Assembly: GCF_029962835.1 (NCBI RefSeq)
Contig: NC_080575.1
Coordinates: 43,810,336 to 43,874,335 of the forward strand
Direction: 5' to 3'
From: Magnolia sinica
Taxonomy: Eukaryota > Streptophyta > Magnoliopsida > Magnoliales > Magnoliaceae
DNA: 64,000 bases
Below the pieces are notes generated by a model. The model worked only from the letters and a program-made list of their open reading frames with translations, was not told where the DNA came from and did no database searches. Every line of letters starts with the position of its first letter. Within the stretch, counting starts at the first letter, position 1. A program made the translations under genes and the position numbers. This document shows, piece by piece, positions 43,681 through 55,415 of this stretch.

Positions 43681-46600
43681 TGAAAAAAACCTTCTTACGT
43701 AGGTATTAATTTGAATCTATGCTCATATGCTGGATTCAGTTTGAGTATCAAGCAAAATTCTCCATCTAGAGAGACGTTCTGCAGTTGTTCTTTACTGCCA
43801 ACTATAAGAATTTCTTTTTTGTTTTATTTATACTAAAGAGGAAAAAAAATCCTTTCATACGGACAACATAAGTGTAACCCATTTTTAAAGGACAAACTCC
43901 ACTATCTAATAATCAACTGATCAACGTTGTGCAAGTGGCTAAATAGGTGACCAATTTTATTCAATCTTGATCATATATGGTCGATTTCCAATATATCTAC
44001 CTATCTTAGCGCTTTGGATTAATTGTTTGGTTTGAATCAAGCTGTACAATCAATTTTGGCATGCTTGCACTAATCATGTGACTGAGATTGGAATAACAGC
44101 AACAGTTACTACAATAGCAGATCTATTTATTTGGTTCAGTGATCCAAATCTTTCACAATGGGTGGGCCTCAGCACAATAGAAAAAGAAGAGAAAATTCCA
44201 GATTTAAGGATTCTTGCTCTTGAGTGGTGGCAGAAAAGAAAGGGGTAAGAAAGATAATACAGAGCGGGTTCAGGTTCAATGGAAAAATCCAACGGCCTGC
44301 TCTTCTCCACTACCGCTAACCTCTAATCGCTGAGACTGAAGTAAGAGTAATGTAATACACTCCTCGCAGGCTTTGCCGAGTATAACTTGCGTCCATTCCA
44401 AATACTAATACTCTAATGCTGCTGCTACTAATAATAATCACTTTTAAAGCACCAAACAGATGATCGTATTACTAAGTGAAGCACATAAAGGGGTAATGTG
44501 GGCTTGGAGCACACTCAACTGTGAATGAATCTGTCTGGCCCTGAAGCAGACCGCATGCCATGAGAAAATCCAGCTCGCACTCCTCATTTGCAACTTATCA
44601 TTATTATTATTATTACTTTTATCCCTTCCTCGTCTGTGCGTGTGTATAATAATGCTTTAGCTATGATTATTTGTTGCAGAAATTAAAGGGTGATTGGCAT
44701 GAAGGGACCTAAAAGGTAAGTCAGCAGCCATGACCCAGTGACACAGGTGGATCCAAGGCACTCGCAAAGCAGGACTACTGAGAACATGCCCTGAGCTTAG
44801 CTGAAAACCATGCAGGTCCACTCATCATGTGGGCAATACATGAAAGTGGAAAAAGGATGGTTAGGAAGAGGAGTAATGGCCTTTTATATCCAACATACAC
44901 TCATGCTCTCTTTTGATAAGTGGGCCATAATTTTTGTTTCAAGGGATGTTATGCAAGCAGAGCAATGAATTGCCTGAGTCATCTCAGCACTCTGTTCTGT
45001 TCTCTGATGGGCTTTCCACTGTAAAAATAATGACAAAAGAGACTACATATTCAAAATGAATTTAATTATATTCATATGTACAAATGATAATAATAATACA
45101 TCAAATCTGGAGCATAGTAAGTAGATTCTGCACATTTGGAACGAGCATCAAACCATGATGCAAGAAGATGTAGTCTTGAGGCTGCCACCATGAAACAAAA
45201 AGCGCAGAGACAGTTTTGCTTGCCATCTGATGTTGATACCGTCCTTATTCTATGTATAAAATTGAAACAAGAACACGATTAGTTTAACTCCACTCAACGT
45301 CATTTTCAAGACACCAACCAAAATGGCGATTGGTTATTGACTTGTAAATAAATGAAAAACAAAATTTTAGGAGCAGTGATCCCTTTCGACTGACTATACT
45401 TGTCTCAAACATTTCAACAAATAAGATGATGCAAAATTTGGGGTGCCATTGGCAAGAGAGATGGTGTGGCCCAGTTAAAAGTGGGTCACGAGAGCTCCAC
45501 ATGTGGGCATGCCTGTATTTAAATGCAGTCTTTGCCCAATCAGATTAATTAGTGGGCCCTAACAGTCTAAACAGCAACTTCTCCATGACTAGTAAGTAAA
45601 CAACCCATGCATCAGCCATGGAGGGTCGGGCCTCGAGGTTGGATGACCTTTCCATCCAATTGTCTACCCAATGAAGGCTGTAAGTAGGAGGTGGTGGAGA
45701 AAGGCCCGAGATAATGACAAAGACACTGGAGAGATTTCTAAAACTTGGACACCCATTCCCCTTCATTTATCTTCATGTGTGAATGGCATTCGACTTTTTA
45801 CTCTGTGTCCACGATCAAAGATTTAGTGGCAGAGCTTTGCTTGGTGCAGCTTCTCTTTTGGTATATCCAAGTCAATTAATGAAGTCAATGCCATGAAATG
45901 AGGATGTAGAGAGGGAGGGATGGGGAGCGAGAGAAGGGGAGGGAGAGAGGGTGGGAGAGAGAGAGTACCTCCAAATAGAATGGTATGTAATATGGATCTA
46001 GGGCCCATTCTTCATTCTCATATTTGTAGAGAAAACCTGATTTTAAAAAAATGAAACTCTTTTGTAAATTTCATTGTAAATTGGGCATGTTCATCACTTG
46101 AAACTGCTTCAATTACACTCAAGAGGGCTAGACCGCGAAGAAAGATCTGCAATAGTAGTGAAAATGAAACCTGTCAGATGTGTCCTTGCTGGTGCTGCCA
46201 TGAAGAACCGGACTCTATATCAACTAGACATGAACAATACATTCCTTCACAGATGAAGAATAGAAAGAAGATGAAGAATATAGACATGGATTTCATAGAT
46301 AAGGAGAAAGCATAGGATAAAATGCCTGGGGAGATTATGCCACAGTTGTTGAAAAAGAGATCCTGAAAGAGACTAATGAGTTCCCTGTAATGACAGACCA
46401 TCAAGAGTTTGCATTAAGATTTTACAAATTTGCAACCACTATAAATTAACCAACCCCAAAGCACTAGTACTAAGAAAAATATTCTTCAGGGTATGCTGTT
46501 TATTGATGCGGGTTGGTCGTCATGATTGGTGGGGGGCAGGGAGGCTAAATTGGAGATTTGGTCCATTTGGAAGAGGGTTCTAGCGTCTTCAAGTGAGGCA

Positions 46601-46822
46601 TGCTGCAAAATAGTTAAAATATCAGAGAGAGAGAGAGAGGGAGAGAGATCTTCAAGTCATTCAGCACTCAAACTACCCAATCCATTCTTTGTTTGCTCCC
46701 ATCATGCAAAATGGCCCCCCACACATTTTGATATTACAAAACTAAGAATCAAATGAGTGTTTCTAATACAAAATGGAATAAAAAAATGCCCCTCACCAGT
46801 TTGACCTATCAATCCACTCAAT
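43681..46822. other. Intergenic sequence downstream of the TAP-like gene
   Basis: AT-rich, with a short ATT microsatellite (about 44598-44620) and a GGGA/GAGA-rich stretch (about 45905-45965). An AG microsatellite is at about 46625-46655. No recognisable gene. The last few hundred bases before 46822 should contain the 3' UTR of the TAP-like gene. Confidence 0.5.
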
Positions 46823-46906
46823 TCAAGATAACAATCCATCTGTTTGTCTTTTTGTCAATTGTGCATACAGACCATCCTTGCTTAGAAGCTCCTTGTGATC
46901 GCCCAT
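46823..46906 (-). CDS. TAP-like gene, last exon
   Basis: It reads [20 protein letters not shown] then QTDGLLS and stop TGA, after the acceptor CAAAAACAG. The longer open frame overlapping here (46818-47063) is a different frame and not the gene. The preceding intron (46907-48117) contains a MITE. Confidence 0.88.
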   Translation of the reverse strand: MGDHKELLSKDGLYAQLTKRQTDGLLS

Positions 46907-49900
46907 CTGTTTTTGGTGCATAGAAATTATTATCATTGTCAGATTTCTTTTTGAGAAGATTATCATTCACATTCTCAAGATAAAAATATGATCGTTGGAC
47001 CCAACTACCTGAACTTCCTCTATAAATGTCAAGAATCAATAACTCAACCAGATATGCATACATATCTACTGGAAAATATCCCTAGGTGAGTTTGCATACA
47101 CTAGTGAATTGAATTCAATTACTCATCTAATAAGGGCATGTTTGGATACATGAAATCCATGTGGAAATGGAAATTGTTTTCCACTGACATGACAGATGGG
47201 TTGTTTGTATATGTGGATTCCACACAGTAATCATTACTCTTATACACAATTATCTGGCACAAGAAACGTAACTGTTTTTCAATGAATTTGAGGGCTACAC
47301 TTGCAATTCAAACAGACTCAATTTTTAGAAGCATACTTTCCATGCTATGGAAATATAAATGGGAATCATTACATTATCCATGGAATCTAAAAGGAATCCA
47401 CATATCCAAACACTTGGTGACATGGAAATAAACTAAATTGTAGCTCCTTAGCTCTCATATTGATAGATTGAGCTCCAAATAGCGATTAGATTACTTTCAA
47501 TTTGGAACAGAGAAAAACTTAACTGCAATCCGAGGATTATGTTTCATTAGTTCTAATGATTTCCTTTTGATTAAACTGACTGCTCACAATTCAATCCACT
47601 TGTGCATCCAAATGGATCCAAATGATTATAACAAACCCAAATTTCAAAAGATATACAACAACAATTCCTTAAAATGACAGAATCACTTATTTATGAAATT
47701 CAGATTGACCAAAATAAAAGATCGATAACATTTTCTAGAACTGAAGGGGGATGTCCATTGTGGTCATTTTGAATTCTACAGGTTTCGATAATTCCTTTTT
47801 TGAGTGACAGTGCTCCCAAAATGCTTGCAGGTCAATTTTGTACACACAATAGTCGTCAACATGTCTTCTTTAAGAACCACAACTTACTGAATTGCCGGTT
47901 TATTAATTCATGTCTGAGCAATTTTGCTAATAATTTACAGAAGAGAATGATAAATGAGGCTCAAAAGAGTGCACTGCTCAATATATGTGCATTCAGGAAT
48001 GCTTGTCTCCTACTCTTATGAAAGTTGTGGATGGGAATTCTTCTGTGAGTATAGGCATAGATCTGCATGCAAGCGTAAATGAAGAGCATGCTATTATCTG
48101 TGCAACATCTGACCTACCTGAACAATTCTACCACTGTCCATTACAACAATTCTGTCAGCAGCTTGTATTGTGGATAGCCTGCAACAATGGTTCATGCAGT
48201 GAGACTCTGACACTTAGGTAATTAAAAATAAATAAAGGAGATGTTGTACACTTAAGTAATTAAAAATAAATAAAGGCGATGGTGTAAGAAATCACCTATG
48301 TGCAATGACTATTACAGTCCTCTTTTCCTTAGACCCATGCCTAACTGAATGAAGAACTTGCTGTACAGAGGCAGTAAAGCATCAGATGCAATGTTTGGAC
48401 TAGCCATTGCTCATTCCAAAAGAAGAAGAAGAAGAAGTGTTCATGTGTTGATAACAGTTTCTAGTGAAATTACCTTCACATAATGTTCGCTATCGGCATC
48501 TAGTGCACTGGTGGCTTCATCAAAAATCAAAATAGCAGGGTCCCTAAGAATAGCTCTGGCAATGGCAATACGCTGCTTTTGTCCCCCGCTAAGCAGGTCA
48601 TTGTCAACCAATGTTTCATAACCATTGGGAAGAGATAAAATAAAATCATGAGCATATGCCTGCTTAGCAGCCCATTCCACATCTTCTTGACTGATTTCCC
48701 TGGTGCATCCATATCTTATATTTGAGCTAACATCCATCCGGAAAAGACGAGGTTCCTGCTCAAAATTGGAAAAGGCACCAAAATTCATCAATTATTATTC
48801 ACCTAACATCATGTTAGGATATAGTTTACAAGATAACCTGTCCCACGAATCCGATATTCTCTCTCAGCCACTTAATGTCCAACTCTTCAAGAGGGGAACC
48901 ATCAATAAAGATCTGCACTGAAACACATTTTTATGTAAGGTCCAACTACAAAACATGGTAGATTACCATAAGCAGATCCATTTATCAGGCATGGCTTATA
49001 CTATGATTACAAGGTATTGAGTAAGCTCCCATGCAGAACAACAAATATTATTTGCATTCTCACCGAAAAAGAAAAGGGTTGAGGTAGGCACAGTAGGAAC
49101 TTATCTCATTTTTTATACATCCCTTCCCCTATGGTAGATGCAGTGTGTTTTGTTGTTCTATTTGGTATCTTGTGAAAAACGATGCTCTGCTTTGACCCTC
49201 ATGATCAGGAACACTTAAATTCAAAATTGTGGTGCACCACATAAGAAGCATTGGTCAAATCTTGTGCAGAATTTATAGATACCCACAGTGATGATGCTAC
49301 GCTAATCCAAATGATCCATATGAATGATAACAGTTTGAAACAAAATAATGAAAGCTGAGGCTGGGAATAGAAAAATTTACTGGGAGAAGCATTGACCACA
49401 CTATCAACACCTACCATGTTGAACTGAAGCCCAGTAATATGGGTTTACAAGATCAATTTATTGTTCTAGAGAGAATCAAAGAAATGGAAAAAAGCTGATT
49501 TGCTGACATGGAACGGGCAAAAACGTTTGTAGGTATTTCTGAAATGTTTAATGGAGTAAGCAATTTTCCAAAATCATCACTACATCGATTGCTTCGCCTC
49601 CTCTATTGCTTATGATATTGGAATATCACTGATTGACTCCCCATTGGTCAGTTTTGCACTCATTGCCAGATACTATCATGGATGATGGATAATTTCTTTG
49701 CTTATAGAGTTTTCTTTTAAATAAAATATTATGCTTACATATTTACATTCATGCTTGACTTTTTAACTTTTCTGGACATGTTTCTTTTGATGTGCATTGG
49801 AGTAAATTGAAGGGTAACAAAATGGGAAAAGATGGCTGCAATTGAAGAAATAGAGTTTGTAATTGTCTTGCCTCTCCGAGTTACCGAACAAAACAATGTA

Positions 49901-52900
49901 AATATGTGGGCAGTCCATTAATTAGACTGCTGACAAGTGATCGTTTTTGTAAATCTTTTGGTTTCCTTCAGTAAAATGATACAGGTGTCTTTTCAGTGTA
50001 TGCATGAATCCTTTTTGTCAAGCTATAACATGAGGATTTTGTTTGACTTGTTCTTGTTGAATTTTTTCTCCAATAATCCTTGAGAGGTTGCATTTGGGTG
50101 GGCTTGTTGGCTAGGACAAGGTTCATATGGTAAACTATCTCAGAAGTAGACATGGTAATCATGAATGAATCTATCCTGTGCTTGAGAAAGAGAGAAACTG
50201 TGCACTACTTGTTTATACATTGCGCCATTGAAATGGAGATATGGTGTTAAGATCTTTGTGTGATTGACATTAAAGATGATTAACACTTCCTCGAATCTTG
50301 GAATTGGTGGTCACATGGTAAAAGGAGGCCAGACTTGTGGAAGTTGTCCATGCTGGAGGAATTATAGGCGATCTAGATGGAATGGAGGAATAGGACATTT
50401 ACTACTAAGGCTGAGACCTCAGAAGTGGATTTCCATAGAATATGGAGCAAGGTGGTCACATGGGCCATTTGTTTAATGGACTTTTATGGGTGTTGTAAAG
50501 AAGACTTTTGAGGTAATGTGGAGTGTAGAGTGTACACTTCTAGACAAGAGACGATTACTCATCATCCTATCCTTGAGATGCAATTTGGACTGTGTTGTTC
50601 TCCTTTCCACTTTTAAGTGGTATGTTTGATTCCCAAGTGATCTCCACTTCATCTCGCAAGGGTCATCCTAGATCTTGCTCTTGATGATTGTAGAAGTCGA
50701 AAAGTATAATGGTTGCACCAAGGAATCCATCTTTGGTGCTGGTGTCAATCTTAGAACCCATCTCAAGCCAACATCATTATCTATGTGTTCTAGCAAACCC
50801 ATCTTATCCATCAGGATGCAACCGATGATCATCCTTTGCCTCTCTTCTGGTGCTCCTCTCCCATGCCATCTGCTCACAGTAGCATTGTCACTCGCTGCTC
50901 AGAGCCCCTTCTCTGAGCACATCGCCAAACCTGATTCCATCCCTAGAACCCATCCACAATCATCTTCATGACCAAAGAGTATTTCCCTGCACAGGTTATC
51001 ACCTGCTAGACCCGATGACCCCTATGCTGAAACCCATCACCTTCCTCCTCTCCTGATCCAAAGATGTCCCCTGCATGCATCTTTTGCTCGACTCTAACCA
51101 CCACCATCATCATCATTCATCTCCAATAGCCCCTTCACAGCTGCACCCACCATTTCCGCCCGGATCAACTATTTTCGCAAGATCGCCAATCAGCCCCATC
51201 CATAACCCATCATTGACCAAACCTGATTCACTATAACTGATGACCATTGTTCAAAGTATCCCTGATATTATTAATAATATACTTGATATTATCCATATCT
51301 CTAGCTCGGAGATACCGATAACACTGGTAGTATAAATTTCAGGTATCAACAATATATGACCAAGTATTGCCAATGTATTGCCAATATTTTCGACTGTGTA
51401 AATTCCAGGAGTCCCTTGTATTGATAATATATCGATATTGCCAATGTAAAGCCAATATTTTCGACTGTGCAAATTCCAAGTGCCGCTTGTATTGCCAATG
51501 TATTGGCGATATTTTGATAATACTACCAATTTATTGCCCATGTATTGATATCGCCAAAAATTTGTTCAGTAAAAAAATATTTCCATTTCAATTTTTTTTT
51601 ATTTTATGGATGCATGGTTGTATGATGAAATGCATGTTTGTATGTGTATATGTATGCATGAATGGATGGATGGATGGATGAATCATGGATGGATGTATGC
51701 ATGCATGCATGGATGGTTGGCCGGTTGTTTGGATGGATGGATGGATCATGCATGTGTGTTTGTATGTATGTATGTATGTGCATGCATGGATGGATGGTTG
51801 AATGGATGGATACATCCATTTTCCCCATGTTTCACCAATGTTTCCTTGAGTCAACGATACATACTTTTAAACCCCATTAAAAGAAAACTTATTATTTGAT
51901 TCCTAAATATGCAAATATGTGTCCTTTTCACTATTATTTGATTCTTAAATATGCAAATGTGTGTATTTTATCATCTCCTGAAGTATCATTAAAAAATTCC
52001 ACCATTTTCCCCATGTTTCTGTACTGTTTCCCTGAGATAGCGTTCCATAGGTTTAGACCCCCATTAAAGAGAAACTTATTATGTATGTGTCTTCTTTGCA
52101 ATTATGTGATTCCTAAATATGCAAATATATGTATTTTAGCATCTCCTGAGGTTTTATTGAGAAATTCCACCATTTCCACCCATTTCCCCAATGTTTCCCT
52201 TAGTCAGCGGTACATTTCAAGGTATTAACGATAATAGTAGTCATATCAATACATGTTTCCATATCCCTAGCCAGTGATACATGTAATGATACCGATACTA
52301 TGAACACTGCCGATGACAACCACCGTTATTTCCGGCAGCCTGATCTCTCTAACCCGGCACATTCTCCAGCCAGAACTTGTCATCATCTGCCACATTGAAA
52401 AACACCTACAAACCCATCTCTATGCTGTGTAAAAACCCATATGCAGTGTCACCACACAGAACTCGATCCTCCGGATCCATCACTTGCTGCAGTTGGATAT
52501 AAACCCGAATCCTGCATTTGTCCAATCATTGAAATCCATATAGTTCCTAGATTTGCACTCTCTTCTAGCACCAGTTCCTGAAACCAAGTCTCTGCTGCTT
52601 CCTTCATTGCTGAAATCCATCTCTAATAGGCAAGAAGAAGAGGCATGAGTGCCCTTTTAAGTTACCTTTTCACTCTCTACTCCTTGTGTACACATAACTC
52701 TATGCACTTTCAGCGTGTTTTTAGGCGGTATATGAAGCATTCTCTGTCACGGACCTCTTAATAGCAATGTCATTTGATGTAGTCTACAATATCAACTTTG
52801 TGATTGCTGGATCAACAGCCTTCGCTAGTCATCTTATTAGTACATACTCTCGGTGCATCTGCTTTGATGATGCATCTTTTCTTTGTTATGTTGTACCCTT

Positions 52901-55415
52901 TGTACCAAACTCGTTCTCCAATGCACTTTTTTGGGACCAATGCCATCACTTGTTTGTTATCCACAAATTCAAGAGCCATTGGAGGAACAATGGTTGAAAT
53001 CTTAGCCACCAGAAGAGCAATGGTGGAAAGTGCCATAGATTGTTCGCTAGTCATTGGAAGTGTCAATGGGTAACATCTTAGAAGTTGTTGGAAGTCTATG
53101 CTCGCCTCATGCTACTTGTCGTTGATAAGATTTTGTCGCACTTCGCCCATTGAAGTTTTCTTTTGCACTTTTACTTTTGAATAAGTAAACTTCTTGCCTT
53201 ACAAACTCAATTTGTTCTTTCAACCACCTTGAGTTTGAGAGGGGAGTGTTAGAGTAGATAAGCACAATCTTGGATATTTTGTATCTTGTAGACATGCATC
53301 CAAATCCACATATATTATGTATATATATGGTCCATAATAAAATACACAATACAATTTCCACAATGTAGTATCTTGTGGAATAATAGACTCGATTCATTCA
53401 AATTGTTACATTGAATTGTTGTATTCTTCACTACAAGAACCTTCCACCATGTTGTCACTATTGATGAGAATTTGCACTTCCAACATGCACTTTTGCTCCT
53501 ACCATGAACTAGCAGTGCCTCCAACATGCACTACCTCTTCTACTTCAAACTTGCACTTACAACTCATGCACCCACTTATACTTCCTAGACTTTTATAATT
53601 GGTAACATATTGATACTAAATGCTTCCCCATTCTTGAAACTGAACTCTCTCTAGTTCCCCTCACATTTTGTGCAACTAAGGCTAAGTTACTAAATTTGTT
53701 CAGAGTGTATTGAATTAATAATATCAAAGTCGAGCACACTTCCCAATAGTCAAAGCTGGTACTTGTAGAGAGACATTTTTTAAGCAGTAATGAGAACTAA
53801 CATTTCATTTCTTTATTTAACATATCATGTTTAACTCTGTATTCATGTGCATAACTATATTGGACTCCACTTATCATTAATAAAAAGAGTATTTGTCCAG
53901 CAAGACAAGTACAAGTTTATGCCCTAATCTTTCCTCGTCTCTTCTTCTCTTTTTCCTTCCTCTCCTTTTTCAACATGAAGCCTCCAATCCCTTCTGTTCG
54001 TCGTATTCAACTTGCTATCAAGCACACCCGAAGGCATGGATTGAAGATGTATTTCATGGGGGCCACTGCTAACATCATCAGGTTGTACGAATGATGTTAA
54101 TCTTGCATAGCTGGTGGTCTCCTTGAAGGGGAAAACATAACATCTTCTAATAAATCCTGAATTTTAGAAGAATTATGAGTTTTTAAGATTTTCTTTATTG
54201 CCTTTGATACTGTTTTTCAAGATTCAAGGAATTTTTTGAAGAAAAAATTGGGCATAGATTGACAGCTTGAGGGGATTGTAGAGACATGGTCATGTATTCA
54301 CGTGGAGTACCATTTCATTTGCTTATTTCACGTATCATGTTCAATTGTGAAATCATGCAGACTACCATATTGGACACCACTCATGAATATTATTAATAAA
54401 TGGAGGATTAGGCATGTAAGAGTAATACAAGTTTATGCACTAATCCTTCTTCTCTTCTTCTATTTTTCCTTACACTCCTTTTTCTATCTACACTTGGCCT
54501 CTCAATCCCTTGTGTTCCTCCTATTCAACTGCAATTCTCCCCATAGTCTAGGTCGTCATTACATGTCTTCTTAGGTTTGACTTAAACGGTAAATTTCCAA
54601 ATTTGAAACTGAATTTACTCAATTATTCACAATTTGGATTCACTAAATTCGTGAAGTGGGAATTCTTTTCGTAGTGATTTGCAAATGAACAAGATTTATT
54701 ATGTTCAAAGCACATAGACAAGTCCAATGAACTCAGAAATGATGATTTTGTGAGAGGTCATTGTGTGTGTTGGAAATAGAATTCCAAAATAAATAAGAAT
54801 AAAAATCTAGAAGCAAATGGCGTGAGATAATATGGTGAAATCTTCTGATAAAGCCACGGTCCCATCAGCGATGGCCTACCATACAGGTTACTTTGAAATG
54901 CACGAAACCATTAGAAGGCCATACCGATTATTCCCCTACAAACTCATGGCATGTGCTTCACAAATTCATGTAAATGACTACCTTTTTAGTGTGGGAAAAG
55001 CTTTCACCAAAAATTCTTAAAGTATTACAAGAAACTTCCTTCAATAAATTACCATTCACATATCTTTAGATTGTACGGGACAATTTTGCTTCAGATTTCA
55101 ACAAATTTGCTTTATGATGGAGCTTAATTCTATCATTTATTTCCTTTGATGTCTGCATTTTCATTACAGTGGCAAATAGCTAGAGTCATTCACCAGGCTA
55201 GATGAAGCTTACCTGACCAGATGTTGGTTCATACAGACGAAGAAGAAGATGAACTAGTGTGCTTTTCCCACTGCCATTACTGCCAACCTACGAACAAGAA
55301 AATGTGTTCATTCTTCAAAATCATAGCTGTTAAAAAGTAGTATAGAAAGTTTGCTTACAATGGCAACAACTTCCTTCGGATGCAAAGATATGTTTAAATG
55401 TTGTAGAACAGGTAC
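46823..55415 (-). CDS. TAP/ABCB26-like half ABC transporter, ATPase half (7 exons)
   Basis: Seven minus-strand exons join in frame with GT-AG junctions to give 232 residues and a stop: 55415-55359, 55287-55213, 48912-48838, 48755-48474, 48360-48296, 48178-48118, 46906-46823. The product is a complete nucleotide-binding domain: Walker [10 protein letters not shown] (residues 21-29), Q-loop GQ (68-69), signature LSGGQ (124-128), Walker B ILIFDE (144-149) with SALD, and H-loop His (184). [23 protein letters not shown] and [13 protein letters not shown] match plant ABCB26 (TAP1-like) half-transporters, which dimerise to form an exporter in an internal or plastid membrane; substrate unknown. The membrane-domain exons, expected 5', were not found by 64000. 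All seven exons look intact, so the gene is either very long or 5'-truncated. Confidence 0.85.
47134..47417. mobile_element. Candidate MITE in an intron of the TAP-like gene
   Basis: The left end GGGCATGTTTGGATACATG and the complement of the right end (CCAAGTGTTTGGATATGTG) form inverted termini. GAAATCC/GGATTCC and internal blocks also pair. A PIF/Harbinger-like Tourist MITE is a reasonable guess, with TAA at the left flank; a clean duplication is not proven. Confidence 0.5.
48118..48178 (-). CDS. TAP-like gene, exon with [16 protein letters not shown]
   Basis: 61 nt, acceptor GTTGCAG and donor GTAGGT. It completes the Arg codon of the upstream exon (IAHR) and encodes the post-H-loop strand region. 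Confidence 0.9.
48296..48360 (-). CDS. TAP-like gene, H-loop exon
   Basis: 65 nt encoding [20 protein letters not shown] and the switch His, ending in the first two bases of Arg. Acceptor TGTACAG, donor GTGATT. Confidence 0.9.
48474..48755 (-). CDS. TAP-like gene, signature / Walker B exon
   Basis: 282 nt, 94 residues from [16 protein letters not shown] to SEHYVK. It carries LSGGQ, ILIFDE and the D-loop SALD. Acceptor TTGAGCAG, donor GTAATT. Confidence 0.93.
48838..48912 (-). CDS. TAP-like gene, exon ending in the Q-loop
   Basis: 75 nt encoding [20 protein letters not shown] then GFVGQ; donor GTTATC. The acceptor is taken at CAGTGCAG with the exon starting ATC, because this keeps phase 0 with the upstream SGQ. 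Confidence 0.9.
49970..50520 (+). pseudogene. LINE 3' fragment (RT zinc-binding region)
   Basis: Broken plus-strand reading: [13 protein letters not shown], then [18 protein letters not shown], then [14 protein letters not shown] and [13 protein letters not shown]. This is the zf-RVT block (PPKVAFFxWLA ... EExxHLFxHC ... W) and the W-x-ERNxRxF end of plant L1-type LINE reverse transcriptases. Several stops; a dead 5'-truncated copy. Confidence 0.6.
51250..51545. repeat. Degenerate GATATTGCCAATGTATTG repeats
   Basis: About three imperfect copies of a ~60-75 bp unit containing TTGCCAATATTTTCGACTGTG and AATTCCAGGAGTCCCTTGTA-like sequence. A related CGATATTATCGG-rich stretch is at about 56150-56290, suggesting a dispersed family. 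Confidence 0.6.
51600..51830. repeat. (ATGG/ATGC)n microsatellite
   Basis: Imperfect GGATGGAT, GCATGCAT and GTATGTAT tetranucleotide runs. Open frames on both strands (Met/Asp/Gly/Trp or His/Pro/Ser-rich) are artefacts of the repeat. Confidence 0.9.
51815..52225. repeat. ~190-bp tandem repeat, about 2.2 copies
   Basis: Units share CCCCATGTTTC, a GAGTCAACGATACAT-like block, CCCCATTAAAAGAAAACTTA and GATTCCTAAATATGCAAATA. Copies start at about 51817, 52008 and 52190 (partial). Confidence 0.7.
53231..53435 (+). repeat. LTR remnant with polypurine tract (Copia-like)
   Basis: GAGTTTGAGAGGGGAG is a polypurine tract directly before TGTTAGAGTAGATAAGCACA, an LTR start common in small plant Copia elements. 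The LTR would end near 53430-53435 (TTCTTCA or CACTACA). No convincing pol sequence is visible upstream. Confidence 0.45.
53790..53995 (+). repeat. Direct repeat, copy 1
   Basis: It shares ACATTTCATTT, CATATTGGACNCCACT-like, CAAGTTTATGC and CTTCTTCTCTTTTTCCTT blocks with 54300-54545. Confidence 0.6.
54300..54545 (+). repeat. Direct repeat, copy 2
   Basis: A second copy about 510 bp from the first, same orientation. It could be LTRs of a tiny TRIM-like element or a segmental duplication; terminal motifs are not clear. Confidence 0.6.
55213..55287 (-). CDS. TAP-like gene, Walker A exon
   Basis: 75 nt encoding [20 protein letters not shown] then PTSGQ. Acceptor TTCGTAG, donor GTAAGC. The Walker A Lys is present. 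Confidence 0.93.
55359..55415 (-). CDS. TAP-like gene, exon [19 protein letters not shown]
   Basis: 57 nt just upstream of Walker A. Acceptor TTTAAACAG, donor GTAAGC. This is the most 5' exon I can support. The expected preceding GHIEF/FxYPSR segment was not seen up to 64000. Confidence 0.88.

Larger units (their letters stand above)
48913..55212 (-). other. 6.3-kb intron of the TAP-like gene, repeat-filled
   Basis: It separates the Walker A exon from the Q-loop exon. It contains a LINE 3' fragment, tandem repeats, a GGAT microsatellite, an LTR remnant and a pair of long direct repeats. Splice sites at both ends are intact. Confidence 0.8.

Noticed and set aside
46818-47063. 81-codon minus-strand ORF as the last exon of the transporter
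   Set aside because: The transporter C-terminus ([13 protein letters not shown]) lies in another frame of the same segment, with a proper acceptor.
51588-51899. His/Pro/Ser-rich and Asp/Gly/Trp-rich ORFs on both strands
   Set aside because: They arise from the ATGG-type microsatellite; no start context or homology.
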